Origin: Clavibacter phaseoli
Lineage (GTDB): Bacteria; Actinomycetota; Actinomycetes; Actinomycetales; Microbacteriaceae
Length of the DNA stretch: 64,000 bases
Assembly (NCBI RefSeq): GCF_021922925.1
Contig: NZ_CP040786.1
Location: forward strand, 2,976,001 to 3,040,000
Direction of reading: 5' to 3'
A model generated the notes under the pieces. The model was not told the DNA's origin and made no database searches. It saw only the letters and a list, made by a program, of their open reading frames with translations. A program made the translations under genes and the position numbers. Below, in pieces: positions 1 to 7,308 of the stretch; positions within the stretch are counted from its first letter, which is position 1; every line of letters starts with the position of its first letter.

Positions 1-1
1 C

Positions 2-871
2 GGCATCGGCTACAGCGTCACCGGCATCTACATGAACCAGCAGCTCGCCGACCAGGTGGGCATCACCGAGATGCCGACCACCATGGACGAGCTCGAGGCG
101 GACCTCGCGAAGGCGAAGGACGCGGGCGTGCTCCCCATCCAGACGGGCATGCAGGACGGCGTGGGGACCTTCATCCTCCAGTCGCTCATCAACCAGTACG
201 GCGACAAGCAGGACCTCGTCGACTGGATGTACAACAAGCCGGACGCGACCATCCAGACCGACGCGGCGCTCGAGGGCGCCACGAAGTTCCAGGACTGGGC
301 GAAGGCCGGGTACCTCCCGCCGGACGTCAACGCCATCAACTACACGACGATGGTGTCGAACTTCTCGGCCGGCCAGGGGCTGTTCATGTGGGACGGCAAC
401 TGGGACGCCGCGAACGTCGAGAAGGCCCTCGGCCAGGGCGGCGCGCAGTTCGCCCTCGTGCCGCCGGTCGAGGCGGGCGGGGAGCACGTCGCGATGGGCA
501 CGGGCAACACCTTCGCCATCCCGGCCAAGTCGAAGAACGCCGACGTGGTCGCCGCGTTCCTGAACTGGATCGTGACCGACGAGAAGGCGCGCCAGATCGT
601 GGTCGACGTGACGGGCGCGTCGCCCGGCGGCGACCCGGCCCAGGCCCTGCCGACCGCCCAGGAGGGCAGCCTCATCGCGAAGGCCCTCGAGCTGTCCGCG
701 GTGGTGGGGGACGACGACGGCTTCGTCGACTTCATGGCGAACAGCACGGCCGGCATCTACCAGGGCTCGCTCCAGCCGAACGAGCAGCTGCTGCTCACCG
801 ACAAGATGACGCCCGCGGACTTCCTGAAGGCCACGCAGGAGTTCTACGAGCAGGACCTCGCCGCGCAGTGA
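2..871 (+). CDS. Sugar ABC transporter substrate-binding protein, C-terminal part
   Basis: The reading frame is open at the left edge, so the N-terminus with signal peptide and lipobox lies outside the window; 289 residues remain. The fragment looks like the C-terminal lobe of an extracellular solute-binding protein of family 1: it has a conserved ATMD-like hinge region, the stretch GLFMWDGNWDA and the motif FAIPAKSKN, where these proteins report a fixed binding-site loop. It would bind a sugar or oligosaccharide outside the membrane and hand it to the two permeases that follow. Its stop codon overlaps the next GTG start (GTGA), so the genes are translationally coupled. No ATPase gene is in view; such systems often share a common MsmK/UgpC-type ATPase. 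The substrate is unknown, though the downstream GH32-like enzyme hints at a fructoside or a plant-derived sugar. Confidence 0.88.
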   Translation, partial: GIGYSVTGIYMNQQLADQVGITEMPTTMDELEADLAKAKDAGVLPIQTGMQDGVGTFILQSLINQYGDKQDLVDWMYNKPDATIQTDAALEGATKFQDWAKAGYLPPDVNAINYTTMVSNFSAGQGLFMWDGNWDAANVEKALGQGGAQFALVPPVEAGGEHVAMGTGNTFAIPAKSKNADVVAAFLNWIVTDEKARQIVVDVTGASPGGDPAQALPTAQEGSLIAKALELSAVVGDDDGFVDFMANSTAGIYQGSLQPNEQLLLTDKMTPADFLKATQEFYEQDLAAQ

Positions 872-1860
872 GCACCACGGACCGCACCATCCCCGCGGGG
901 GCGACGGCGACCGCCGCCGTCCCCGCGGGGCCGTCCCCGCGCGGCAGCGGGCCCGGGCGCGCGCCCGCGAGGCGCCGCCGGCTCGGACCCGAGGCCCGTC
1001 GCACCGCGATGGTCGGCTGGATCATGCTGCTGCCGGCCGTCGCGGCCTACGCCGCGTTCGTCGTCTGGCCGCTCCTCACGGCGGTGCAGTACTCGTTCTA
1101 CAAGTGGAACGGGATCGGCGCCTCGACCTTCATCGGCCTCGACAACTACGTGCAGATCTTCACGGACACCCGGCTCCTGACGCCCATCGTCAACGCGCTG
1201 ATCCTCGTGATCTTCTTCATGGTGATCCCCATCACCGCCGGCCTCGCGCTCGCCACGCTCCTGCGCGGCATGAAGCAGGGCCCGTTCGCGTCGATCTCGC
1301 GCACCATCCTGTTCCTGCCGCAGATCGTCCCGCTCGTCGCGGCGGGCATCGCGTGGTCGTGGATGTACGCGCAGTCCGGCACCATCAACTCCATCCTCGA
1401 CGCGGTGGGCCTCGGCTTCCTGTCCCGCTCCTGGCTCGCCGACTTCGGCACGGCGCTGCCCGCGGTCGGGCTCATCGGATCCTGGGTGCTCACGGGCCTC
1501 TGCACCGTGCTGCTGCTCACGGGCATGGGCAAGATCGACGGCTCGCTCTACGAGGCCGTGCGGCTCGACGGCGCCGGCTTCTTCCGCGAGTTCGTCACCA
1601 TCACCCTGCCGGGCCTCCGGCAGGAGATCGCGGTGCTCGTGACCATCACGGTCATCGCCGCCCTGAGCACGTTCGACATCATCTACACGACCACCAAGGG
1701 CGGGCCGGGCACCACGACGCTCGTGCCGGGCATCGAGATCTTCCGGCTCGCGTTCGTGCAGAGCCAGGTGGGCCTCGCGTCCGCGTTCGGCGTGGTGCTG
1801 CTCGTGTTCGTGCTGCTGCTCGTGCTCCCCGTCCAACGACTCTCGAGGGAGCGCGACTGA
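868..1860 (+). CDS. Sugar ABC transporter permease (MalF/UgpA-like)
   Basis: This 330-residue integral membrane protein forms one half of the transport channel for the upstream binding protein. A roughly 50-residue tail rich in Pro, Ala and Arg precedes the first of about six membrane segments. The EAA loop that docks on the ATPase is visible near residues 228-250 (EAVRLDGAGFFREF followed by TLPGL). I chose the GTG that overlaps the preceding stop because it gives a start without long extra sequence, and no other start lies between it and the first membrane helix except internal ATGs. It couples by ATGA overlap to the second permease. Family assignment to the binding-protein-dependent transport inner membrane component is secure; the sugar is not known. 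Confidence 0.9.
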   Translation: MSTTDRTIPAGATATAAVPAGPSPRGSGPGRAPARRRRLGPEARRTAMVGWIMLLPAVAAYAAFVVWPLLTAVQYSFYKWNGIGASTFIGLDNYVQIFTDTRLLTPIVNALILVIFFMVIPITAGLALATLLRGMKQGPFASISRTILFLPQIVPLVAAGIAWSWMYAQSGTINSILDAVGLGFLSRSWLADFGTALPAVGLIGSWVLTGLCTVLLLTGMGKIDGSLYEAVRLDGAGFFREFVTITLPGLRQEIAVLVTITVIAALSTFDIIYTTTKGGPGTTTLVPGIEIFRLAFVQSQVGLASAFGVVLLVFVLLLVLPVQRLSRERD

Positions 1861-2684
1861 TGATCGTCAACCGCACCGAGCTCGTCGTGGGCCGCATCCT
1901 GCTGATCGCGGTCCTCGTGCTCACCCTGCTGCCCTTCGCCAGCATGCTCACCGCCGCGCTGCAGTCGCCCGACTCGCTGCCCAACGGCTTCTCCTGGCCG
2001 ACGCCGGCCTACTGGGAGAACTTCGTCACGGCGTTCACGGTCGGGAAAATCGGCACGCTGATGCTCTCGAGCCTGTTCATCGTGGTGATGGTCGTGCCCG
2101 TCAGCCTCGTCTGCGCGACGCTCGCCGGCTACTCGCTCGGGAACCTCCGGGTGCCCGGCGGGAAGTACGTGCTCGTCGCCATGATCATCGGGCTGACCAT
2201 CCCGTTCGAGGCGATCATCATCCCGCTGTACTACCAGATGACCGGATTCGGCCTGATCAACACCAGGTGGGCGGTCATCCTCCCGCTCATCGGGCTGTAC
2301 ATGCCGTTCAGCGTGTTCTGGATGCGCGCGCACTTCGTGGGCGTGCCGCGGGAGCTGTCGGAGGCCGCGCGCGTGGACGGCGCGAGCATCTGGCAGGAGT
2401 TCCGGAGCATCCAGCTGCCGCTCGCGCGGCCGGCGCTCTCGGCGCTCGGGATCCTGCTGTTCCTCTGGACCTGGAACCAGTTCCTGCTGCCGCTCGTGAT
2501 GATCGACGACCCGAGCGAGCGCACCATGGCCGGGGCCCTCGGCGCGTTCCAGGGCCAGTACATCGACGCGCTGCCGCTGCTGTTCGCGGCGTCGCTCATC
2601 GTGATGCTGCCGACGGTGATCGTGTACGTGATCTTCCAGCGGCAATTCATCGCGGCACTGCTCCAGGGCGCGGTGAAGGGCTGA
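1860..2684 (+). CDS. Sugar ABC transporter permease (MalG/UgpE-like)
   Basis: This 274-residue protein is the second channel subunit. It has a short cytoplasmic N-terminus, about six hydrophobic segments and an EAA loop around residues 166-190 (SEAARVDGASIWQEF, then LPLARP), as in MalG-type carbohydrate permeases. The ATG overlaps the previous stop as ATGA, and its own stop TGA shares a base with the ATG of the glycosidase gene, so the whole region reads as one operon. Together with the MalF-like partner it would carry a mono- or oligosaccharide into the cytoplasm, powered by an ATPase encoded elsewhere. Confidence 0.9.
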   Translation: MIVNRTELVVGRILLIAVLVLTLLPFASMLTAALQSPDSLPNGFSWPTPAYWENFVTAFTVGKIGTLMLSSLFIVVMVVPVSLVCATLAGYSLGNLRVPGGKYVLVAMIIGLTIPFEAIIIPLYYQMTGFGLINTRWAVILPLIGLYMPFSVFWMRAHFVGVPRELSEAARVDGASIWQEFRSIQLPLARPALSALGILLFLWTWNQFLLPLVMIDDPSERTMAGALGAFQGQYIDALPLLFAASLIVMLPTVIVYVIFQRQFIAALLQGAVKG

Positions 2685-3676
2685 TGGCGTTCGCGCTGCC
2701 CGGGCACTGGGTCTGGGACTCGTGGATCGCCGTCGACGGCGACACGACGCACCTCTTCTACCTGCACGCGCCGACCTCGCTCGGGGATCCGGACCTCCGG
2801 CACCGGAACGCGGCCGTGGGCCACGCGACCTCGACCGACCTCGTCACGTGGACCGACCACGGCGTCGTGCTCGAGCACGGGCCGGCCGGGTCGCCGGACG
2901 CGTCCGCGACGTGGACGGGCAGCGTGACGCGCGACCCGTCGGGCCTCTGGCGCATGTCGTACACGGGCTCGGTCTTCCCGCGGGACGACGCGGGCGTGAA
3001 CGTGGAGACCGTGCTGCAGGCGACCTCGACCGACCTGCACCGGTGGGTGAAGGCGAGCGTGTCCGCGCTGTCGGCCGACCCGCGCTGGTACGAGACGCTC
3101 GCCGACGGCACGTGGCGCGAGGAGGCGTGGCGGGATCCCTGGATCGAGCCGGACCCCGCGGGCGACGGCTGGCGCATGCTCGTCACCGCGCGGTCGCGGG
3201 CCGCCGCGCCCGGTCCCGACGCGGATCCGCTCGACCGCGGCGTCGTGGGGCACGCGGTCTCGCGCGACCTCGTGACCTGGACCGCCGCCGCGCCGCTCAG
3301 CGCGCCCGGCGCCGGGTTCGCGCACCTCGAGGTGCTGCAGGTCGCGGAGGTCGACGGCCGCCGGGTGCTGGTCTTCTCGTGCGCGGGATCCGACCTCGCG
3401 GGCGCGCGCGCCGGACAGGAGGGCGGCGTCTTCGCGCTGCCCCTCGACGACGACCAGCCGTTCGGCCGCCCCGTGGACATCGGGCGCGCCCGGCTCCTGC
3501 ACGGCGCGGGGCTGTACGCCGCGCGCATCGTGCGGACGCCGTCGGGCCCGGCGCTCCTCGGCTTCGAGGACGCCGGCGCTGGCGGCTCGTTCGTCGGCCG
3601 CATCCCGGATCCGGTGCCCGTGCGATGGGACGGGGCCGGCCTGCTGGTCGCGGTGCCCGCCGGGGCCGCGTCGTGA
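2684..3676 (+). CDS. Glycoside hydrolase, GH32/GH43-like five-bladed propeller
   Basis: The 330-residue product resembles beta-fructosidases. It opens with HWVWDSW near residue 7, in the place where GH32 enzymes carry their catalytic Asp, and has an RDP motif at residues 150-152, the transition-state stabilising element of GH32 and GH68. A HLEV segment near residue 215 could supply the acid/base Glu. Repeated W/T-rich strands such as STDLVTW recur and fit a five-bladed propeller. There is no signal peptide, so the enzyme should be cytoplasmic and act on the sugar brought in by the upstream transporter. It is shorter than typical GH32 enzymes because the C-terminal beta-sandwich is missing. 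GH43/GH62-like or DUF4975-type relatives are possible alternatives. Confidence 0.72.
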   Translation: MAFALPGHWVWDSWIAVDGDTTHLFYLHAPTSLGDPDLRHRNAAVGHATSTDLVTWTDHGVVLEHGPAGSPDASATWTGSVTRDPSGLWRMSYTGSVFPRDDAGVNVETVLQATSTDLHRWVKASVSALSADPRWYETLADGTWREEAWRDPWIEPDPAGDGWRMLVTARSRAAAPGPDADPLDRGVVGHAVSRDLVTWTAAAPLSAPGAGFAHLEVLQVAEVDGRRVLVFSCAGSDLAGARAGQEGGVFALPLDDDQPFGRPVDIGRARLLHGAGLYAARIVRTPSGPALLGFEDAGAGGSFVGRIPDPVPVRWDGAGLLVAVPAGAAS

Positions 3677-4884
3677 CCGGCGCGGGCGCCGACGTCGGCG
3701 CCGGGACGCGCGTCGACGGCGTGGTCGGCTGGGTCGCGCCCGGCTTCGAGGGCGTGCGGCGCGCGTTCGCTAACGCCGTCGCGTCCGACGTCGGCACGGG
3801 CGCCGCGCTCTCCATCCGGCACCGCGGCGACGTGGTCGTGGACCTGGCGGGCGGCGTCGCCGACGACGTGACCGGCCGCGGGTGGGGGCTCGACACCCCG
3901 AGCGTGCTGTTCTCCGCGACCAAGGGGGTCATGTCGATCCTCGTGGCGCGCCTCGTGCAGGACGGGCGGCTGCGCTACGACCAGCCGGTCGCCGAGCTGT
4001 GGTCGGAGTACGCGCGGGCCGGCAAGGCGGGCACGCGGGTCGCGGACGCGCTCGCGCACCGGGCCGGGCTCGCGGCGCCGCGCGTGGACTGGACGCTGTC
4101 CGACCTCGTCGACTGGGATCGCGCGACCGCGCTCGTCGCGGCGGAGGAGCCGCGCTGGGAGCCCGGCACGGCGTGGGCCTACCACGCCATCACGCACGGC
4201 TGGCTGACTGGCGAGATCGTGCGGAGGGTCACCGGGCTCATGCCGGGCGCGTGGTTCCGGGAGCTCGCGACCGGGCCGCTGGGGGTGGACGCCTGGATCG
4301 GGATCCCGCCCGGGGTCGGCGAGCGCGTCGCGCGCATGCGCGTGGGCACGACGCTGCGGGAGCTCACCTCCCGGCAGCGGGCGGAGGCGGCGGCGGGCGG
4401 ATCCGACCTGCCGCTGCGCGCGCTCACCCTCGGCGGCGCGCTGCCGCTGGAGCTCGTGGGCGACGACGCGGGCTTCTCGCGCGCGGACGTGCAGGCGGCG
4501 GAGATCCCCGGCGCCGGCGGCATCGGCACGGCCCACGCGCTCGCCGCCGTCTGGTCGGCCGTGGTCGTGGAGACCGCGGGCGTGCGCCTGCTCGACGACG
4601 ACACGATCCGCCTCGCGACCCGTCCCGTCTCCGGCGGCGACGAGCCGCCCGCGTTCGACGTGCCGGGCCCGTGGCCGCGCTGGGGCATGGGCTTCCAGCT
4701 CGACTCGGCCGCGCGCCGCTACCTCGGATCCGGCAGCCTCGGCCACGACGGCGCCGGCGGCCAGGTCGCGTTCGCCGACGTCGAGCACCGGGTGGGCTTC
4801 GCGTTCCTCAGCAACCGGATGGAGGCCGACGACGACCGCGGGACCCGGATCGTCGACGCGCTGCGGGAGGCGCTGGGCGGCTGA
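3673..4884 (+). CDS. Serine hydrolase of the beta-lactamase / esterase EstB family
   Basis: The 403-residue protein is a class C beta-lactamase-like serine hydrolase. The nucleophile motif SATK is at residues 81-84, and a tyrosine motif YHA begins at residue 170, followed by HGW, as in family VIII carboxylesterases. A late HDGAGG segment fits the third active-site motif. It lacks a signal peptide, so cytoplasmic esterase activity is more likely than antibiotic resistance. The GTG start overlaps the glycosidase stop, placing it as the last gene of the sugar operon, where it might remove ester groups such as acetyl from imported sugars (inference). Confidence 0.82.
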   Translation: MTGAGADVGAGTRVDGVVGWVAPGFEGVRRAFANAVASDVGTGAALSIRHRGDVVVDLAGGVADDVTGRGWGLDTPSVLFSATKGVMSILVARLVQDGRLRYDQPVAELWSEYARAGKAGTRVADALAHRAGLAAPRVDWTLSDLVDWDRATALVAAEEPRWEPGTAWAYHAITHGWLTGEIVRRVTGLMPGAWFRELATGPLGVDAWIGIPPGVGERVARMRVGTTLRELTSRQRAEAAAGGSDLPLRALTLGGALPLELVGDDAGFSRADVQAAEIPGAGGIGTAHALAAVWSAVVVETAGVRLLDDDTIRLATRPVSGGDEPPAFDVPGPWPRWGMGFQLDSAARRYLGSGSLGHDGAGGQVAFADVEHRVGFAFLSNRMEADDDRGTRIVDALREALGG

Positions 4885-4893
4885 GCGGGGGGG

Positions 4894-5020
4894 CAGGTCA
4901 GCCCCGCGCCACGTTCAGCACGACCTTGCCTGTCGGCGCAGGTCAGCCCCGCGCCACGTTCAGCACGACCTTGCCTGTCGGCGCAGGTCAGCCCCGCGCC
5001 ACGTTCAGCACGACCTTGCC
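4894..5020. repeat. 45-bp tandem repeat, about 2.8 copies
   Basis: Copies begin at 4894, 4939 and 4984. The first two are identical 45-mers; the third matches for 37 bases and then runs into unique coding sequence. The third copy is the genuine 3' end of the oxidoreductase gene on the minus strand, including its stop codon, so the other two are duplicated gene tails lying downstream of that stop. The region sits between convergent genes. Confidence 0.95.
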
Positions 5021-6040
5021 GCGGGCGTGCCCGCTCTCCATGTGCCGGTGCGCCTCGGCGGCGTCCTCCAGGTCGAAGACCTCGTCGACGTAGACCTTGA
5101 TGTCGCCCGACTCCAGGAGGCGGGAGATCACCGCGAGCTTCTGCCCGTCGGGCGCGACCTCGTAGTGCGTGGCGCGCACGCCGACCGCCGCGGCGTCCTG
5201 CACGAGCGTCGGCCAGCCGCGGACGGGCGCGCTGACCAGGAGGCCACCGCGGCGGAGGACCTGCAGCGAGCGCGTGCCGGTGTCGTCCGTGCAGTTGCCG
5301 ACCAGGTCGATCACGACGTCGACGTCGGCGAGCACGTCCTCGAAGCGCACCTGCGTGCGGTCGATGACCTCGTCGGCGCCGAGCTCCGCGAGCCAGTCGA
5401 CGTTGCGGGGCGAGCCCGTCGCGACGACCCGGGCGCCGAAGTGGCGCGCGAACTGCACCGCGAAGTGGCCGACGCCGCCCGCGCCCGCGTGCACCAGGAC
5501 GACCTGACCCTCGTGCGCCTTGCCGATGTCGACGACCATGCCCCACGCGGTGAGGGCGCTGACGGGCGTCGCCGCGGCCTCCACGTGCGAGAGCCGGGCG
5601 GGCTTCCGGGCGAGGCTCACGCTGGGGACGGCGATGTAGGGGGCGTAGCTGCCGGGCATCCGCGGCACCATCGCGAGGCCGAACACCTCGTCGCCCGGAT
5701 GCAGCGCGTGGTCCTCGTAGGGCGACTCGACCACGACGCCGCTGAAGTCACGACCGAGCACCGCGGGCACGCTGCCGATCGCCGGACCGCCGGGCTCGCC
5801 CGCGCGCAGCCGCAGGTCGATGGGGTTCACGCCCGCGGCGACGACCTTCACGAGCACCTCCGAGTCGAGGCGGCGCGGCACCGGGACGTCCGCGACGTGC
5901 AGCACGTCCGGCCCGCCGGTCTCCGTGACGACGACCGCGCGCATGGTCTCCCCGTGGGGCGCGAGGGCGATGGCGGCGGCCGCCCGATTCCGCTCGGCCT
6001 CCGCGGCGACGCCGGCTCTGGACTGGATGACCTGGCTCAT
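4988..6040 (-). CDS. Zinc-free alcohol dehydrogenase / quinone oxidoreductase (MDR family)
   Basis: The 350-residue protein belongs to the NADPH-dependent quinone oxidoreductase branch of the medium-chain dehydrogenase superfamily. An N-terminal GroES-like domain begins at MRAVVVTETGGPDVL after a 33-residue lead. The Rossmann dinucleotide site is HAGAGGVGHFAVQFA and the C-terminus VVLNVARG is typical. The structural-zinc cysteines of true alcohol dehydrogenases are not seen. I chose the ATG at 6040 because GAGGAGGGG lies 8 bases upstream; the open frame extends further without a ribosome site, and a start at the internal MRAVVV is also possible. It would reduce a quinone or enone in the cytoplasm. 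The last coding bases are repeated twice beyond the stop codon. Confidence 0.88.
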   Translation of the reverse strand: MSQVIQSRAGVAAEAERNRAAAAIALAPHGETMRAVVVTETGGPDVLHVADVPVPRRLDSEVLVKVVAAGVNPIDLRLRAGEPGGPAIGSVPAVLGRDFSGVVVESPYEDHALHPGDEVFGLAMVPRMPGSYAPYIAVPSVSLARKPARLSHVEAAATPVSALTAWGMVVDIGKAHEGQVVLVHAGAGGVGHFAVQFARHFGARVVATGSPRNVDWLAELGADEVIDRTQVRFEDVLADVDVVIDLVGNCTDDTGTRSLQVLRRGGLLVSAPVRGWPTLVQDAAAVGVRATHYEVAPDGQKLAVISRLLESGDIKVYVDEVFDLEDAAEAHRHMESGHARGKVVLNVARG

Positions 6041-6209
6041 CGTGCGACCCCTCCTCGGAACGCGGCGGCATGGTGGATCCCACCTGGCCCCCCGCTCGTC
6101 CAGTGAAGTCGCCGCGTGAGTCGGGCGTGTTTCCACGGTGTTCCCCGGGCGAGAAGAATGCCGAGGGCACTCGTCGACGAGGCGGGCGCGGGCGGCGCGA
6201 GCGCGCGGC

Positions 6210-6884
6210 TCAGGCCAGGCCGCGGGCTCCCGCCGGCGCGTTCGCCATCCGCACGATGAGCGCGATGAGGTCGTTCGCGCGCGCCACGAGCGCGGCGATC
6301 TCGGCCTCGTCGCGGTCGATCCACTTCCACTTCGGGATGTCGTGCACGGGCACGAAGTCCACGTGCTGCTCCCACACGATGAGCGAGCGCTCGGCGCCGA
6401 GCACGTACTGCTGCCACCAGATCTGGCGCAGGTAGTTGCGCGGGACGCTGCGCCACGGCTTCGCGGTCGTCTTGATCTCCGCGAGCTCGAGCCGTCCGTC
6501 GGCCCGCAGGCCCACGCCGTCGGGGGTCGCGAGGTGGCGGCGCTGCCCCTCCGCGTGGAACAGGTGCGCGCTCGGGACGATGCCGTGCTCCGCCTCGACC
6601 CAGCGGGCGATCTCCGGCTCGCGCTCCCGGCCGTGGTCCGTGTAGCGGTTGCCGCCGAAGCCCGATCCGTAGAGCTTCTCGAGCGCGACGGCCTGCAGCG
6701 AGGCGTCGGTGGCGAGGCGCGCCACGTCGGTCGCGGTGATGCCGAAGCTGCGGGCGCGGAGCCAGGCGACGCGATCCGACGAGTGGGCGACGATGCGCGT
6801 CAGGTGCGGCGGGGGAGGCGGCGGCGCGGGAGCCGCGGGGGCGAGGTCGTCCTCCCAGGGGAAGGCCAGCATCTCGTCCGTCAC
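6210..6884 (-). CDS. YqaJ-type exonuclease / recombinase family protein
   Basis: The 224-residue protein shows the YqaJ viral recombinase pattern (PD-(D/E)XK fold): GITATDVARL, then a GREREPEIARW motif, then ATPDG followed by LAEIKTT, which gives the Asp and E-x-K metal ligands, and a final region with ARANDLIALI. Such enzymes are 5' exonucleases, often phage-derived, that work with a single-strand annealing protein. No phage gene or annealing partner is adjacent, so this appears to be a chromosomal stand-alone copy. An N-terminal run of prolines precedes the domain. The GTG start is supported by a TACCCT box ending 7 bases upstream, suggesting a leaderless transcript; ATG at 6872 is the alternative. 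It faces away from the RiPP cluster. Confidence 0.8.
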   Translation of the reverse strand: MTDEMLAFPWEDDLAPAAPAPPPPPPHLTRIVAHSSDRVAWLRARSFGITATDVARLATDASLQAVALEKLYGSGFGGNRYTDHGREREPEIARWVEAEHGIVPSAHLFHAEGQRRHLATPDGVGLRADGRLELAEIKTTAKPWRSVPRNYLRQIWWQQYVLGAERSLIVWEQHVDFVPVHDIPKWKWIDRDEAEIAALVARANDLIALIVRMANAPAGARGLA

Positions 6885-6891
6885 GGGCTCC

Positions 6892-6897
6892 AGGGTA
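6892..6897 (-). promoter_or_regulatory. Probable -10 box (TACCCT) for a leaderless transcript
   Basis: The box ends 7 bases before the GTG at 6884. The spacing would place the transcription start on or next to the start codon. Confidence 0.5.
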
Positions 6898-6950
6898 CGC
6901 GCCGGATCCGACGCGGGCCGCCTCGACGCGGGCGGATCGTGCCGCCTCCG

Positions 6951-6980
6951 GGATGCGTTGTCAACAGCCGATGCGCATCC
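6951..6980. promoter_or_regulatory. Inverted repeat upstream of the RiPP precursor gene
   Basis: GGATGCG and CGCATCC form 7-bp arms 16 bases apart, with TTGTCA between them. It lies about 75-100 bases before the precursor start, in the intergenic region divergent from the YqaJ gene, and could be an operator. No regulator gene is adjacent. Confidence 0.3.
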
Positions 6981-7052
6981 GCCCAGGGCACGGAAGATCG
7001 TGCTAGAAAAGCGTCGTCCCACCACCACCCGCATGGAGAGAGAGGAAACGGC

Positions 7053-7298
7053 ATGACCCTGCTCATGGAAGGAACCGAGCTCACGGAAGGAACCGAGCTC
7101 GTGGGAGGAACGGCGCTCGCGGACGCGTCCGCCGCGCGCGACGGGGAGGTCGACGCCGCGCGCGCCGACGCCCTGCTCGCCGAGGCGTTCGGCTTCACCA
7201 TCACGCACCGCGGGCGGGAGGCGGAGGTCGTGATGGCCGACGTCACCCTGTGCTGCAGCACGTGCTGCTCCTGCAGCAGCCAGCAGAAGCCCCGCTGA
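7053..7298 (+). CDS. Azole-type RiPP (TOMM/LAP) precursor peptide
   Basis: The 81-residue peptide has a leader and a heterocyclizable core. Residues 5-22 are three six-residue repeats (MEGTEL, TEGTEL, VGGTAL). Residues 38-64 form an amphipathic stretch with FGFTI that could be the leader-binding segment. The core is CCSTCCSCSS at residues 67-76 (five Cys, four Ser, one Thr, with no spacer) followed by QQKPR. Cys, Ser and Thr are the substrates for thiazole and oxazole formation by the C and YcaO proteins encoded directly downstream. The ATG follows AGAGAGGAAA at normal spacing. The Cys-rich block resembles streptolysin S-like cores more than goadsporin or plantazolicin. Thiopeptide cores also look like this, but no dehydratase or cycloaddition gene is present. 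There is no double-glycine cleavage site and no dedicated protease in the cluster. Confidence 0.9.
   Translation: MTLLMEGTELTEGTELVGGTALADASAARDGEVDAARADALLAEAFGFTITHRGREAEVVMADVTLCCSTCCSCSSQQKPR
7065..7118 (+). repeat. 18-bp in-frame triplet repeat in the precursor leader
   Basis: Three consecutive 18-bp units encode x-(E/G)-G-T-(E/A)-L. Units one and two differ at only two bases; unit three has five or six changes. The repeats lie at the N-terminus, away from the core. Confidence 0.85.
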
Positions 7299-7308
7299 CG
7301 CCCGCGCC

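Noticed and set aside
3673..4884. Beta-lactamase conferring drug resistance
   Set aside because: There is no signal peptide, and the YHA motif and sugar-operon position fit an esterase of the same superfamily better.
7053..7298. Precursor of a thiopeptide, because the CSCSS end resembles thiopeptide cores
   Set aside because: Thiopeptides need lantibiotic-type dehydratases and a cycloaddition enzyme; none is encoded between 6.2 and 14.4 kb. A linear azole peptide fits the enzymes present.
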